Assembly (NCBI RefSeq): GCF_029525555.1
Contig: NZ_JAPDHZ010000008.1
Location: 1 to 64,000 of the forward strand
DNA from: Cohnella ginsengisoli
GTDB lineage: Bacteria > Bacillota > Bacilli > Paenibacillales > Paenibacillaceae
DNA: 64,000 nt
Reading direction: 5' to 3'
Made by a program: the position numbers and the translations under genes. Position 1 is the stretch's first letter, and the number at the start of each line of letters is the position of its first letter. The notes beneath the pieces are model-generated. The model had not been told where the DNA came from. It did no database searches and was given only the letters and a program-made list of their open reading frames with translations. This document shows, piece after piece, positions 12,311-22,242 of this stretch.

Positions 12311-14889
12311 TTATTCGCTCGCCGGGTTGTTCTTGGTCGTGCGCCGCTGGCGAGGCGCTTTGGCCGGCGCCTCGGCTTCCGCGGATGCGGCTGGCGCAGC
12401 CGGCGCGGAAGCCGCGGGCGCATCGCCTGCGGCGCTGTCCGCGGCCGCCTTGGCGGCGCGAGCGCCCGTCTTGGCGCCCGCGGAAGCGCGGGTGCGCGGC
12501 GCGGCGGGCTTAGCCGCTGCCTGCGGAGCCGCGGCGGGCTCCGGCGCCGGCGCGGCTGGCGCGTCTTCGGCCGCCGCCGAGGCGGCACGGCTGCCGCGGG
12601 CGGTGCCGCGCGGCGTCGAAGACGAAGCGCGCGCGGACGTGCGCTTCGCGGCGGATGGCGCGGCGTCGCCGGTTGCCGGCGCCTCGGGCGCCGAGGCAGC
12701 CGGCGTAGCGGGTGCCGCCGGCGTCGGTGCGCTTGGCGCGACCTTAGCTGCGCCCGCCGCCGTTGCCGACTCGGCGCCAGCCGGCGTCGACGACGCTGGC
12801 GCCGCTGCGTTGGCCGCAGGCGAAGCCGTTGTTGCCGGCGCCGCTGCCGTTGGCGCGACAACAGGAGGCGTCGCTGCTGCCGTCGCATCGGACTGCGCAG
12901 CCCCCGAGGCGGCGGCAGCGCCGCCCGATGCCGGACGGCTCGGCGCGGCGGACGTGCCGCCAGCCGGCCTAGCAGCGCGAGACGCCGCTTCTGGCGAAGA
13001 CGCGGCTGGTCGTGTCGTCGCTCTCGCGGCCGACGATGCAGACGAGGCGGACGATGAGGACGTCGCGCTCGTTCTGGACGAAGCGTTCGGACGCGGCGCG
13101 GCTCCCGTCGGCGCAACGCCGCCCGCCGAAGCGGTCGTGCCTGCGCCCGGGTTCGTCGCGGCCGAAGGCGCGATTGGCGCCGTGTTCCCTGCGCCCGGAG
13201 CTGCGCTTGGCGATGTCCCTGCCCCGGTCCCCACCGTTGCCGAAGAGCCGGCAGGAGAAGACGGCGCCTGAGAGGCAGGCGATCCGCCGCCCGCGGACGT
13301 CGAAGACGCGTTAGGCCGTCCGCCATAGGAGGAAGTGCCGTTCGAATAGGTCGGACGGCTGCTCGAGTAGCTGCCGCCGCGCGGTCCGGCATTGTAACTG
13401 CCCGGACGCGACTGAGACAGCGGCCGGGAACCCGACGTGCCGGAATACCGCGGACCGCCGGTCGATCCGGCGCCGGAGCTGTAGCCCGTCCCCGAGCCCG
13501 ATACGCCGCCCGAAGACGAGCCGCCGGACGTAGAGCCCGCGGATGCAGACCCGCCGCTCACGGACGAGCCGTTCGTTGCAGTGCTGCCGGAAGTTCCCGG
13601 AGACGACTGGCCTCCGGACTGTCCCGGACGCAGCGGCCCGCGTCCAGGCGCGTTCGCAGCGCTGTCCAGCACGGCCAGGAATTCCACGTTGGTCTTCGTG
13701 CCGCCCAGCTTGCGCAGGAATTGATCCACGAACTCGATCGAATCGTTCATGCTCTTGCGCAGCGTCCATACCTTGTCGAGCTCCTCCTTGGAGAGGAGCA
13801 TCTCCTCGCGGCGCGTGCCGGAACGGCGGATGTCGAGGGCCGGGAAAATTCGGCGCTCGGCGAGCTTGCGGTCGAGATGCAGCTCCATATTGCCGGTGCC
13901 CTTGAACTCCTCGTAGATGACGTCGTCCATCCGGGATCCCGTCTCGACGAGCGCGGTCGCCAGGATGGTCAAGCTGCCGCCTTCCTCCACGTTCCGCGCG
14001 GCGCCGAAGAAGCGCTTCGGCCGATGGAAAGCCGCAGGATCGACGCCGCCCGAGAGTGTACGGCCGGACGGCGGCACGACGAGGTTGTAGGCGCGCGCCA
14101 GCCGCGTGATGCTGTCGAGCAGGATGACGACGTCGCGCTTGTGCTCCACGAGACGGCGCGCCCGTTCGAGCACGAGCTCCGCCACTTTAATATGGTGCTC
14201 GGGCACTTCGTCGAACGTCGAGGCGACGACTTCGCCTTTGACCGAACGCTGCATATCCGTGACTTCTTCAGGCCGCTCGTCGATCAGCAGCACGAACAGA
14301 TCGATATCCGGGCGATTCGCCGAGATGCTGTTGGCGATCTCTTTGAGAAGGAGCGTCTTGCCTGCTTTGGGAGGAGCCACGATGAGGCCGCGTTGGCCGA
14401 GTCCGACGGGAGCCAGGAGATCCATGATGCGGGTAGACAGGCGATGAGGCGTCGATTCGAGTACGAGCTTCTGATCCGGAAAAAGCGGCGTCAGCGCCGG
14501 GAAGTGAAGTCTCTCTTGCGCGACTTCGGGGGGTCTCGCCGTTGACGAGGTTTACTTGCAGCAAGCCGAAGTAACGTTCGTTTTCCTTGGGCGTCCGGCA
14601 TTTGCCGGAGACGAGATCGCCGGTGCGCAAGTCGAACTTGCGAATCTGGGATGCGGAGATGTAGATATCCTCCGCGCTGGGCAAATAGTTGATCGGGCGA
14701 AGAAAGCCGTAACCTTCGGGCAATACCTCCAGCACGCCTTCGAGAAACATGTGTCCGCCGCGTTCGGCCTGCGCGCGCAGGATGGCGATCATGAGCTCCT
14801 TTTTTGATCATCTGGCTGTAGCCTGCGATCTGAAGGTCCTTTGCCAGCTTGTAGAGCTGGGTCAGGCTGAGGCCTTCCAGATCGGACAT
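12311..14889 (-). CDS. rho: Transcription termination factor Rho with ~445-aa low-complexity C-terminal tail; two one-base frameshifts
   Basis: RNA-dependent hexameric ATPase, ~858 aa repaired versus ~420-430 in most Firmicutes. Rho-N (LSLTQLYKLAKDLQI, ~8-22), the cold-shock RNA-binding fold (EGVLEVLPEGYGFLR), Walker A (PPKAGKTLLLK), Walker B (VVILLDSITRLARAYN) and a normal core end (KTNVEFLAVLDS) are present. After ~residue 412 comes a Gly/Ser/Tyr/Arg-rich stretch of ~150 aa and then an Ala/Pro/Ser/Thr stretch ending in basic RQRRTTKNN. Shifts: six T at 14800-14805 and six G at 14528-14533. The tail itself is in frame with the core. The start is uncertain, since no strong ribosome site is visible. 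Confidence 0.9.
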
Positions 14890-14958
14890 TTTAAAATCCG
14901 TCAATACAATCCCCACTTCATATTAGGATGTGCGGAACGCCGGAGCGGCTGCCGCCGC

Positions 14959-16209
14959 TCAAGCTTCGCGCCATACGTCCGCGCCAAGGCCGCGCAAATG
15001 CTCTTCAAGCCTCTCGTAACCGCGGTCGATGTATTCCAGACCGGTGATCTCCGTCACCCCTTCTTCGACGGTCAGCGCAGCCACGACGAGCGCAGCGCCC
15101 GCGCGCAAGTCGGATGCCCGAACCTTGGCGGCGTTGAGCTTGCCGCCTTCGACGATTGCCGAGCGTCCTTCGACGCGGATCTGAGCGCCCATCCGCGCAA
15201 GCTCGGGAACATGCTTGAACCGGTTGCTGTACACGAAATCGGACAGGATGCTCACGCCGGTCGTCTGGGTGAGCAGGCTCGTCATCGGCGACTGAAGATC
15301 CGTGGCGAACCCCGGATAGACGAGCGCCTTGACGTCGACGGCTTCGTAGTCTTGCTGGCCGACGACGCGGATGGATTCGTCCATCTCGTAGACGTGAACG
15401 CCCATTTCTTGAAGTTTGGCGGTGAGTGCTTCCATGTGCTTGGGAATGATGTTGTCGATGAGAACGTCGCCGCGCGTCGCGGCGGCCATGATCATATAAG
15501 TGCCGGCTTGAATGCGGTCGGGAATGATGGAGTGTCTGCAGCCGTGCATGCGGTCTACGCCTTCGATGCGGATCGTCTCGGTACCCGCGCCTTTGATCTT
15601 CGCGCCCATGGCGTTGAGGAGCGTGGCCACGTCGATGATCTCGGGTTCCTTCGCGGCGTTTTCGATGATCGTGGAGCCCTTCGCTCTGGCCGCTGCCAGC
15701 ATAATATTAATCGTGGCGCCTACGCTGACGACGTCCATATATATTCTAGCTCCGCGTAATTCGTTAGCTTTGATGCGGATAGCTCCATGTTCGTTGGTTA
15801 CGATTGCGCCCAGGGCCTCGAAGCCCTTAATGTGCTGGTCGATCGGTCTCGGCTCGAAGTTGCAGCCGCCCGGCAGTCCGATGGTGGCTTCGCCGAAGCG
15901 TCCGAGCAGAGCGCCCATTAAGTAATAAGAAGCTCTCAATAGCTTGACCCGGCCGTTGGGCATCGGGATCGATTGAATGCCGGTCGGATCGATAGATAAA
16001 GTCTCCTCTTGCCAAGAGACCCGGCAGCCTAGTTCTTGTAGCAATTCCTTATAAATCTCGACGTCGCTGATATGAGGCAGATTGTCGAGCCTGACCTCGG
16101 ATTCGGCGAGAATGGCGGCAGGGAGCAGCGCGATCGCGCTGTTCTTGGCGCCGCTGATGGAGACCGTTCCGCGAAGCGGACGTCCCCCGCGTATCATCAG
16201 TTTTTCCAT
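14959..16209 (-). CDS. murA: UDP-N-acetylglucosamine 1-carboxyvinyltransferase (MurAB/MurZ position)
   Basis: 416 aa. It transfers enolpyruvate from PEP to UDP-GlcNAc, the first committed step of peptidoglycan synthesis. Lys22-Asn23 (GAKNSA) and the catalytic loop Cys116 in GLPGGCNFEPRP are present, so it should be fosfomycin-sensitive in principle. Firmicutes often have two MurA paralogs, and this one lies between fba and rho, as murAB (murZ) does in B. subtilis. AGGAGG precedes the start. Confidence 0.95.
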   Translation of the reverse strand: MEKLMIRGGRPLRGTVSISGAKNSAIALLPAAILAESEVRLDNLPHISDVEIYKELLQELGCRVSWQEETLSIDPTGIQSIPMPNGRVKLLRASYYLMGALLGRFGEATIGLPGGCNFEPRPIDQHIKGFEALGAIVTNEHGAIRIKANELRGARIYMDVVSVGATINIMLAAARAKGSTIIENAAKEPEIIDVATLLNAMGAKIKGAGTETIRIEGVDRMHGCRHSIIPDRIQAGTYMIMAAATRGDVLIDNIIPKHMEALTAKLQEMGVHVYEMDESIRVVGQQDYEAVDVKALVYPGFATDLQSPMTSLLTQTTGVSILSDFVYSNRFKHVPELARMGAQIRVEGRSAIVEGGKLNAAKVRASDLRAGAALVVAALTVEEGVTEITGLEYIDRGYERLEEHLRGLGADVWREA

Positions 16210-16283
16210 GAATGCATGGTCCTCCTCGTAGATGCTTCATCTACTCCGGGGGGCGCGTGGCGACCGCGTTCGATGAAGGAAAG

Positions 16284-16308
16284 GAAAGACGCCCGGCGAG
16301 GCGTCTTG
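16284..16308 (-). terminator. Intrinsic terminator after fba
   Basis: Minus strand AAGACGCC-TCGCC-GGGCGTCTT then TCCTTTCC, ~95 bp after the fba stop and before murA. Confidence 0.65.
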
Positions 16309-16401
16309 TCCGTACGTAAGACAGACGCCGCCGTCCGTCCGGATCTCCGGCTGCGGACAAGCCGCGGCGCGGCGGGACGGATTGCGGCGACTATTCTTCG
16401 A

Positions 16402-17257
16402 TTAGGCTTGGTTGCTGCTGCCGAAGAGACGGATCTTCTCTTGAACGACGGCCTTCATCGCGGTGCGCGCAGGCGTCAGGTACTTGCGGGGATCGATGAC
16501 GTTGGCATCCTTGCCGAGCACTTCGCGGATCGCCGCGGTGCAAGCGACTTGGTTTTCCGTGTTGACGTTGATCTTGCCGGCGCCCGCTTGGATCGCCTTG
16601 CGGATCATGTCGTCCGGTACGCCGGAGCCGCCGTGCAGAACGATCGGCACAGGAATCTTGGCGACGACCGCTTCGATGATATCATAGTGGATCTTGACTT
16701 CGCCCTTGTACATGCCGTGAGCCGTGCCTACTGCGATAGCCAGCGCGTCGACGCCGGTTTCTTCGTAGAAACGGATCGCTTCTTCAGGCTTGGCCAGCGA
16801 TGCGTCGGCTTCGTCCACGCTCAGGTCGTCCTCGACGCCGCCGATCGTGCCCAGCTCGCCTTCGACGGAAACGCCCATCGCGTGAGCGGCCTTGACGATC
16901 TCCTTGGTCAGCTTGATGTTCTCTTCGTACGGGTGATGCGAGCCGTCGAACATGACGGAGGAGAAACCTGCGCGGATACACTTCATGGCGATGTCGAAGG
17001 TGCTGCCATGGTCGAGGTGCAAGGCGATCGGAAGGCCGGATTTCTTCGCTGCCGCCTCCGCGATGGCAACCGTGTACTCGATGCCCATGTACTTCAGCGC
17101 GCCTTCGCTGACGCCGAAGATGAAGGGGGGATTTTTCTTCCATGGCGGCTTCGGTGATCGCTTGGGCGAATTCAAGGTTGTTCATGTTGAATTGGCCTAC
17201 CGCGAACTTGTTCGCCTTCGCCTTGGGAAGGAATTCGTTCATTGATACGAGTGGCAT
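16402..17257 (-). CDS. fba: Class II fructose-1,6-bisphosphate aldolase, one-base frameshift
   Basis: Zinc-dependent aldolase of glycolysis and gluconeogenesis, ~284 aa. The N-terminus is MPLVSMNEFLPKAKANKFAV. The zinc ligands are in HLDHGS (~83-88) and later histidines (GTAHGMYKG, VLHGGSGV). NVNTEN contacts substrate phosphate. The shift is six G at 17125-17130 (six C in the coding strand). With five it reads MEEKSPFIFGVSEGA. The gene has GGAGG and its own promoter, and lies between spo0F and murA as in B. subtilis (without a tal gene). Confidence 0.95.
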
Positions 17258-17321
17258 TGTGATTCCTCCTGCGCTCTGAATAAGTCGTGTGCTGTCTTAC
17301 GCCCGACTTGCATGCGACGTT

Positions 17322-17352
17322 ATTATATCACAAATGAAAGAAGGATTGTAAA
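17322..17352 (-). promoter_or_regulatory. fba promoter
   Basis: Perfect TATAAT (17327-17322) preceded by TGTGA. The -35 is a weak TTTACA or TTACAA 18-19 bp upstream. It lies ~65 bp before the start codon. Confidence 0.65.
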
Positions 17353-17389
17353 ATGCCTGCGTCCGGCAAAGCGCCCGCCCTGCGGCACG

Positions 17390-17422
17390 AAAAACAAAAA
17401 CCGCCGGTCGTCTCCGGCGGTT
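17390..17422 (-). terminator. Intrinsic terminator after spo0F
   Basis: Minus strand AACCGCCGG-AGACGA-CCGGCGGTT followed by TTTGTTTTT, 26 bp after the spo0F stop. Confidence 0.85.
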
Positions 17423-17447
17423 CCCGCTTCGATATTCCCAGTCCTTC

Positions 17448-17846
17448 TCAGGTGCCCGCCGCAAACCTCGGCGACGGCCCGCCCTCCGTCAGCTGCATAT
17501 TGACGGCCACTCGCAATTCGTCGATATCGAAGGGCTTCGTGAAGTGCATCAGCGCGCCCAGATCGGTGGCTTCCTTGATCATGTCCAGCTCGCCGTACGC
17601 CGTCATCATGATAACCTTGACGTCCCGGTTCATTTCCTTGATCTTTTTCAAAATCTCAAGCCCGTCCATGCCGGGAATCTTCATGTCCAGCAGAACAAGA
17701 TCCGGGGTATGCGTGCGTACGATCTCCAGCGCCGCGCGTCCGTTCGCCGCCTGGAAAGTCTCGTAGCCTTCGACGCTGAATACCTCGAGCAGCAAGATCC
17801 GAATGCCGATCTGATCGTCGACAATTAGCAATCTCTTCTTGGCCAC
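17448..17846 (-). CDS. spo0F: Sporulation response regulator Spo0F
   Basis: Single receiver domain of 132 aa, with no output domain. It is the first phosphotransfer intermediate between sensor kinases and Spo0B in the sporulation phosphorelay. The acidic pocket Asp10-Asp11, phospho-acceptor Asp54 (LVLLDMKIPGMDG), Thr82 (MMTAYG) and His101/Lys104 (HFTKPF) fall at the same residue numbers as in B. subtilis Spo0F. The gene lies between pyrG and fba, also as in Bacillus. The kinase at 8.4-9.6 kb is a plausible partner. Confidence 0.93.
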   Translation of the reverse strand: MAKKRLLIVDDQIGIRILLLEVFSVEGYETFQAANGRAALEIVRTHTPDLVLLDMKIPGMDGLEILKKIKEMNRDVKVIMMTAYGELDMIKEATDLGALMHFTKPFDIDELRVAVNMQLTEGGPSPRFAAGT

Positions 17847-17930
17847 TTCATGATCCTCCTCTTCCTGTTGGTTCCTTCTTCCCGTATTCGCGCCCCGACC
17901 GGGAATTCCTTCCTAACTTCTGGCAATTGC

Positions 17931-17960
17931 AAAAAAAAGCTCCGGCTTTTGCCGAAGCTG
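17931..17960 (-). terminator. Intrinsic terminator after pyrG
   Basis: Minus strand AGCTTCGGC-AAAA-GCCGGAGCT followed by eight T in total, 20 bp after the pyrG stop. Confidence 0.85.
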
Positions 17961-17980
17961 GAATGCTTATGTTGAAATAA

Positions 17981-19588
<1,608 letters not shown>

Positions 19589-19637
19589 CCTCTGTCATTC
19601 CTCCCGCATGTGCCCCTGGCATCATGTTAATGGTCTC

Positions 19638-19719
19638 CAAAAAAAACAAAAAAAGCGACACCCAATTAAATGGGGGCACTTTTAAAAATAACGCTATGAA
19701 ATGCCTGCTTGAAAAGCCC
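19638..19719 (-). promoter_or_regulatory. pyrG leader: GGGC start and CTP-sensing attenuator
   Basis: The predicted transcript begins GGGCTTTTC (19719-19711). A hairpin follows whose 5' arm is C-rich (GTGCCCCCA, ~19680-19671) and whose 3' arm is GGGTGTCGC, then a T tract of ~15. In B. subtilis and related Firmicutes, low CTP makes RNA polymerase stutter and add extra G at a GGGC start. The poly-G tail then pairs with the C-rich arm and prevents termination. All the sequence parts of that mechanism are visible here. Confidence 0.8.
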
Positions 19720-19726
19720 AAGCATA

Positions 19727-19755
19727 AGTTTACCCGCTGACCACAGTGGTGTCAA
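19727..19755 (-). promoter_or_regulatory. pyrG promoter
   Basis: Perfect TTGACA (19755-19750), 17-bp spacer, TAAACT (19732-19727). It places the start at the GGG of 19719-19717. Confidence 0.85.
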
Positions 19756-19850
19756 GCCTTCGGAGCCCGCCGCCACCGCGGCCGATCAGGCCTTAAAACG
19801 CTCGGAAAAGACTCGAGCCAAGCCGCGCGCTCGCCGCGGCCGGTCGCGGA

Positions 19851-19876
19851 AAGGGACGCCGGTTCGGCGTCCCTTC
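19851..19876 (-). terminator. Hairpin after rpoE
   Basis: Minus strand AAGGGACGCC-GAACC-GGCGTCCCTT, a 10-bp perfect stem with only a short T tract (TTTCC), 10 bp after the rpoE stop. Confidence 0.6.
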
Positions 19877-19885
19877 CGGACGAAA

Positions 19886-20476
19886 TTAACGCTCTTCTTC
19901 GTCTTCCTCTTCGTCAGAGTCTTCCTCGTCCTCATCCTCGTCGAAGCCGTCGTCTTCCTCGTCGACTTCGCCTTCGATGCTTTCCTCTTCTTCGGATTCC
20001 TCGTCGATCGCGACTTCTTCGTCGGACTCGCTCGCTTCTTCGCCTTCGTCGAAGATCTCCTCGCGGTCTTCGTCGAACAGGTCGAAGCCCTCTTCAGCCT
20101 CCGTGAAGGTCTCTTCCTCGTCCTCGCCGTACAGATCCTCGTCGTCGAGGTCGTCGTCGTCGTTGATGATGCGCGGACGCTTGGCGCCGCCCGTGACCGG
20201 ATCGTCGGAGCGATCGACCGGATACCAGCGCTTCAGGCCCCAGACATTGCTGCCGACGCACGCGAAGCGGCCGTCGATATTAATCTCTGTATACACCTGC
20301 GCGATAAATTCGTTGATTTGCTCGGGAGAGAATCCCCGCAGCTTGGCAATCTCCATCATGAGATCCCGGTAATAGAACGGCGTATTAGCCGCCTTGAGCA
20401 CCTCGAAGGCCAGGTCGACCATCGGCATCTCCCGGATCTTCTCGGCGTCGAACTTCAGGACGTATTCAGCGCTCAC
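19886..20476 (-). CDS. rpoE: DNA-directed RNA polymerase delta subunit
   Basis: 196 aa. Residues 1-90 form the winged-helix HARE-HTH domain (KIREMPMVDLAFEVLKAANT, FYYRDLMMEIAKLRG). From ~106 on the chain is almost only Asp and Glu with a few Ser/Ala. This acidic disordered tail displaces nucleic acid from RNA polymerase and speeds recycling. The gene is directly upstream of pyrG, as in Bacillus. No convincing promoter was found in the 466-bp gap 20477-20942. Confidence 0.95.
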   Translation of the reverse strand: MSAEYVLKFDAEKIREMPMVDLAFEVLKAANTPFYYRDLMMEIAKLRGFSPEQINEFIAQVYTEINIDGRFACVGSNVWGLKRWYPVDRSDDPVTGGAKRPRIINDDDDLDDEDLYGEDEEETFTEAEEGFDLFDEDREEIFDEGEEASESDEEVAIDEESEEEESIEGEVDEEDDGFDEDEDEEDSDEEEDEEER

Positions 20477-20699
20477 GCTCTAAGTCCCCATCCTCTCTGT
20501 ATGTTAAACGTTCTTATACCCCTCGGGCGTCAACCTTTAGTTAACCGCATTTGCCGTCAAAATGCAAGTACGGCGGCCTGCGGCGAAGGCTTAACGGCGA
20601 TCGCCTTCCTGTGCTTTTATTCGCCAATTTCCGCGGGAACGATGCGTAGGTTGAGCGTTTTGCGCTGCCGCGGGCTTGTCCTTCGCCATGCGGACGCCA

Positions 20700-20736
20700 T
20701 TAAGCGAAGGCGCCTCGGATCCGCGCCTTCGCTTAA
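20700..20736. repeat. Perfect 14-bp inverted repeat in the rpoE/S8 protease gap
   Basis: TTAAGCGAAGGCGC and its exact complement are separated by 9 nt. There is no T tract on either side. A shorter related sequence (GCGAAGGC...GCCTTC) lies at ~20583-20613. Otherwise 20477-20836 shows no gene. Confidence 0.55.
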
Positions 20737-20836
20737 CCGACTGTACCCTTCCGCGCTCCTCGGGAGGAGGAACCTACATGGGTGCGAGAGTCTCTCCGGG
20801 GAAACTCCCACTTCATATTATGTGGCGGGAACCGAA

Positions 20837-20865
20837 TTGACACCGCTTGTCGCCCAATTTAGCAT
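20837..20865 (+). promoter_or_regulatory. Candidate promoter of the S8 protease gene
   Basis: Perfect TTGACA (20837-20842), 17-bp spacer, weak TAGCAT (20860-20865), 78 bp before the start codon. Confidence 0.55.
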
Positions 20866-20942
20866 TCCCGGGCCATACTCCCAAGCTTTGCTCCGCCGGT
20901 GTACATAGTATGGGGAATCTAAGCCGGGAAGGAGGCCAGCAC

Positions 20943-22128
20943 ATGGACACGAGCGCTCTCCTTCGCCTCCTCCGCCGCCTGCTCGCCGACGGCGGGGAGC
21001 GTGGCGCCAGAACGATCGTACGGTTCGCGAGGCATGAGGACGGCCGCCAATTCCTCGCGAAGCTGGCCGCCAGGCGGACGAGCGGCGCCGCGCTGCGCGC
21101 CGCTCGTCCGATCCGGGTCATCGGCGGCTTCAGCCTCCCGCTGCCCGCCGCCTCTCTAATCCCTCTGCTGGATTACGGCTGCGTGCTCGAGGAAGACCGG
21201 AGCGTCCAGATCAGCCGCGCGCTCCCGAGGCCGATCGTCCGCGCGGACAGCAAGATGGACATCCCTTGGGGCGTTCGGCGCATCCGCGCGCCGCAGGCCT
21301 GGAGCCGCACGACGGGGCAGCGGGTCAAGGTCGGCGTGATCGACACCGGCGTCGACTTCGGTCATCCCGACCTTCGCCACGCCCTGAGCCGCGGCATTAA
21401 TCTCCTGCAGCGAGCGTCGCTGCCGCACGACGACAATGGGCACGGCACGCACATCGCGGGAATCATCTCCGCGGCCAACGCCTCGCGCGGCATGATCGGC
21501 GTGGCGCCGCGAACGGAGATACACCCGGTCAAAGCGTTCGATGCGGACGGCTCCGCGTACGTGTCCGATATCATCCTCGGGATCGAATGGTGCGTCCATC
21601 ACGGCATAGATATCGTGAACATGAGCTTCGGCATGCCCAACCGGAGCGAGGCGCTGCTGAAAGCGGTGGAGAGCGCGCACAAGGCCGGCGTGCTCATCGT
21701 CGCCTCATCGGGCAACGACGGCAGGAAAGGCCGGATCGACTATCCGGCCGGCTTCGGGCGCACCGTCGCCGTCGGAGCGCTCGACCGGCGCGGCCGGGTC
21801 GCGCGCTTCACGAACCGCAGCGCCGCCATCGACATCTACGCCCCCGGCGCGAAGGTCGATTCCGCCTGGCCGAACGGCCGCCGCCGCGTCATGAGCGGCA
21901 CGTCGATGGCGACCTCGCACGTCACCGGCGCGGTAGCGCTGCTGCTGGCGCTCCGGCCGGGGCTGTCCCCGGGCCGGATCAAGGATATTCTGCGCCGGTC
22001 CGCGAGGCCGCTTGGATACGACAAAGCTCCCCCAGGGAGCCGGGGAGCTGGATGTTCTGCGCATGCTGGAGGTTGCCGGCGACTTGTCGGCCGGGACATC
22101 CGGGATTGCGGCGCGCAATAAAGACTAA
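20943..22128 (+). CDS. Subtilisin-family (S8) serine protease, one-base frameshift near the C-terminus
   Basis: ~394 aa with no signal peptide. An N-terminal ~100-residue prosegment-like part precedes the catalytic domain. Asp is in VIDTGVDFGHPDL, His in NGHGTHIAGI and Ser in SGTSMATSHVTG. The start at 20943 has GGAGG 7 bp upstream; upstream in-frame codons lack a ribosome site. The shift is five C at 22029-22033. With four, the end becomes ...DKAPQGAGELDVLRMLEVAG and stops at 22128. Without a signal peptide it may be intracellular, or exported after an unrecognised leader. Confidence 0.85.
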
Positions 22129-22137
22129 GAGGCACTG

Positions 22138-22220
22138 CGCGAAATAACGGTGCTGCGCGCCGCTATTCGCTCAGTATCGTAGCCGCGAAATAGAAATAAC
22201 GGCGCTAGGCACCGTTATTC
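22138..22220 (-). terminator. Two related hairpins, the second acting as argS terminator
   Basis: Two ~40-nt direct repeats each carry GAAATAACGG and a pairing arm. The second forms AATAACGGTGCC-TAG-CGCCGTTATT followed by TCTATTT on the minus strand, 23 bp after the argS stop. The convergent S8 gene ends just before them. Confidence 0.6.
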
Positions 22221-22242
22221 CAGCGATATCGTTTCCCGCAGA

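Noticed and set aside
12327..13271. 314-codon Ala-rich frame opposite the rho tail
   Set aside because: GCS-rich codons read as Ala/Gly/Arg in several frames. The rho frame is continuous with a conserved core and ends just before a hairpin.
20500..20560. rpoE promoter
   Set aside because: TTGACG and TATAAG are present but only 9 bp apart, and no other pair had acceptable spacing.
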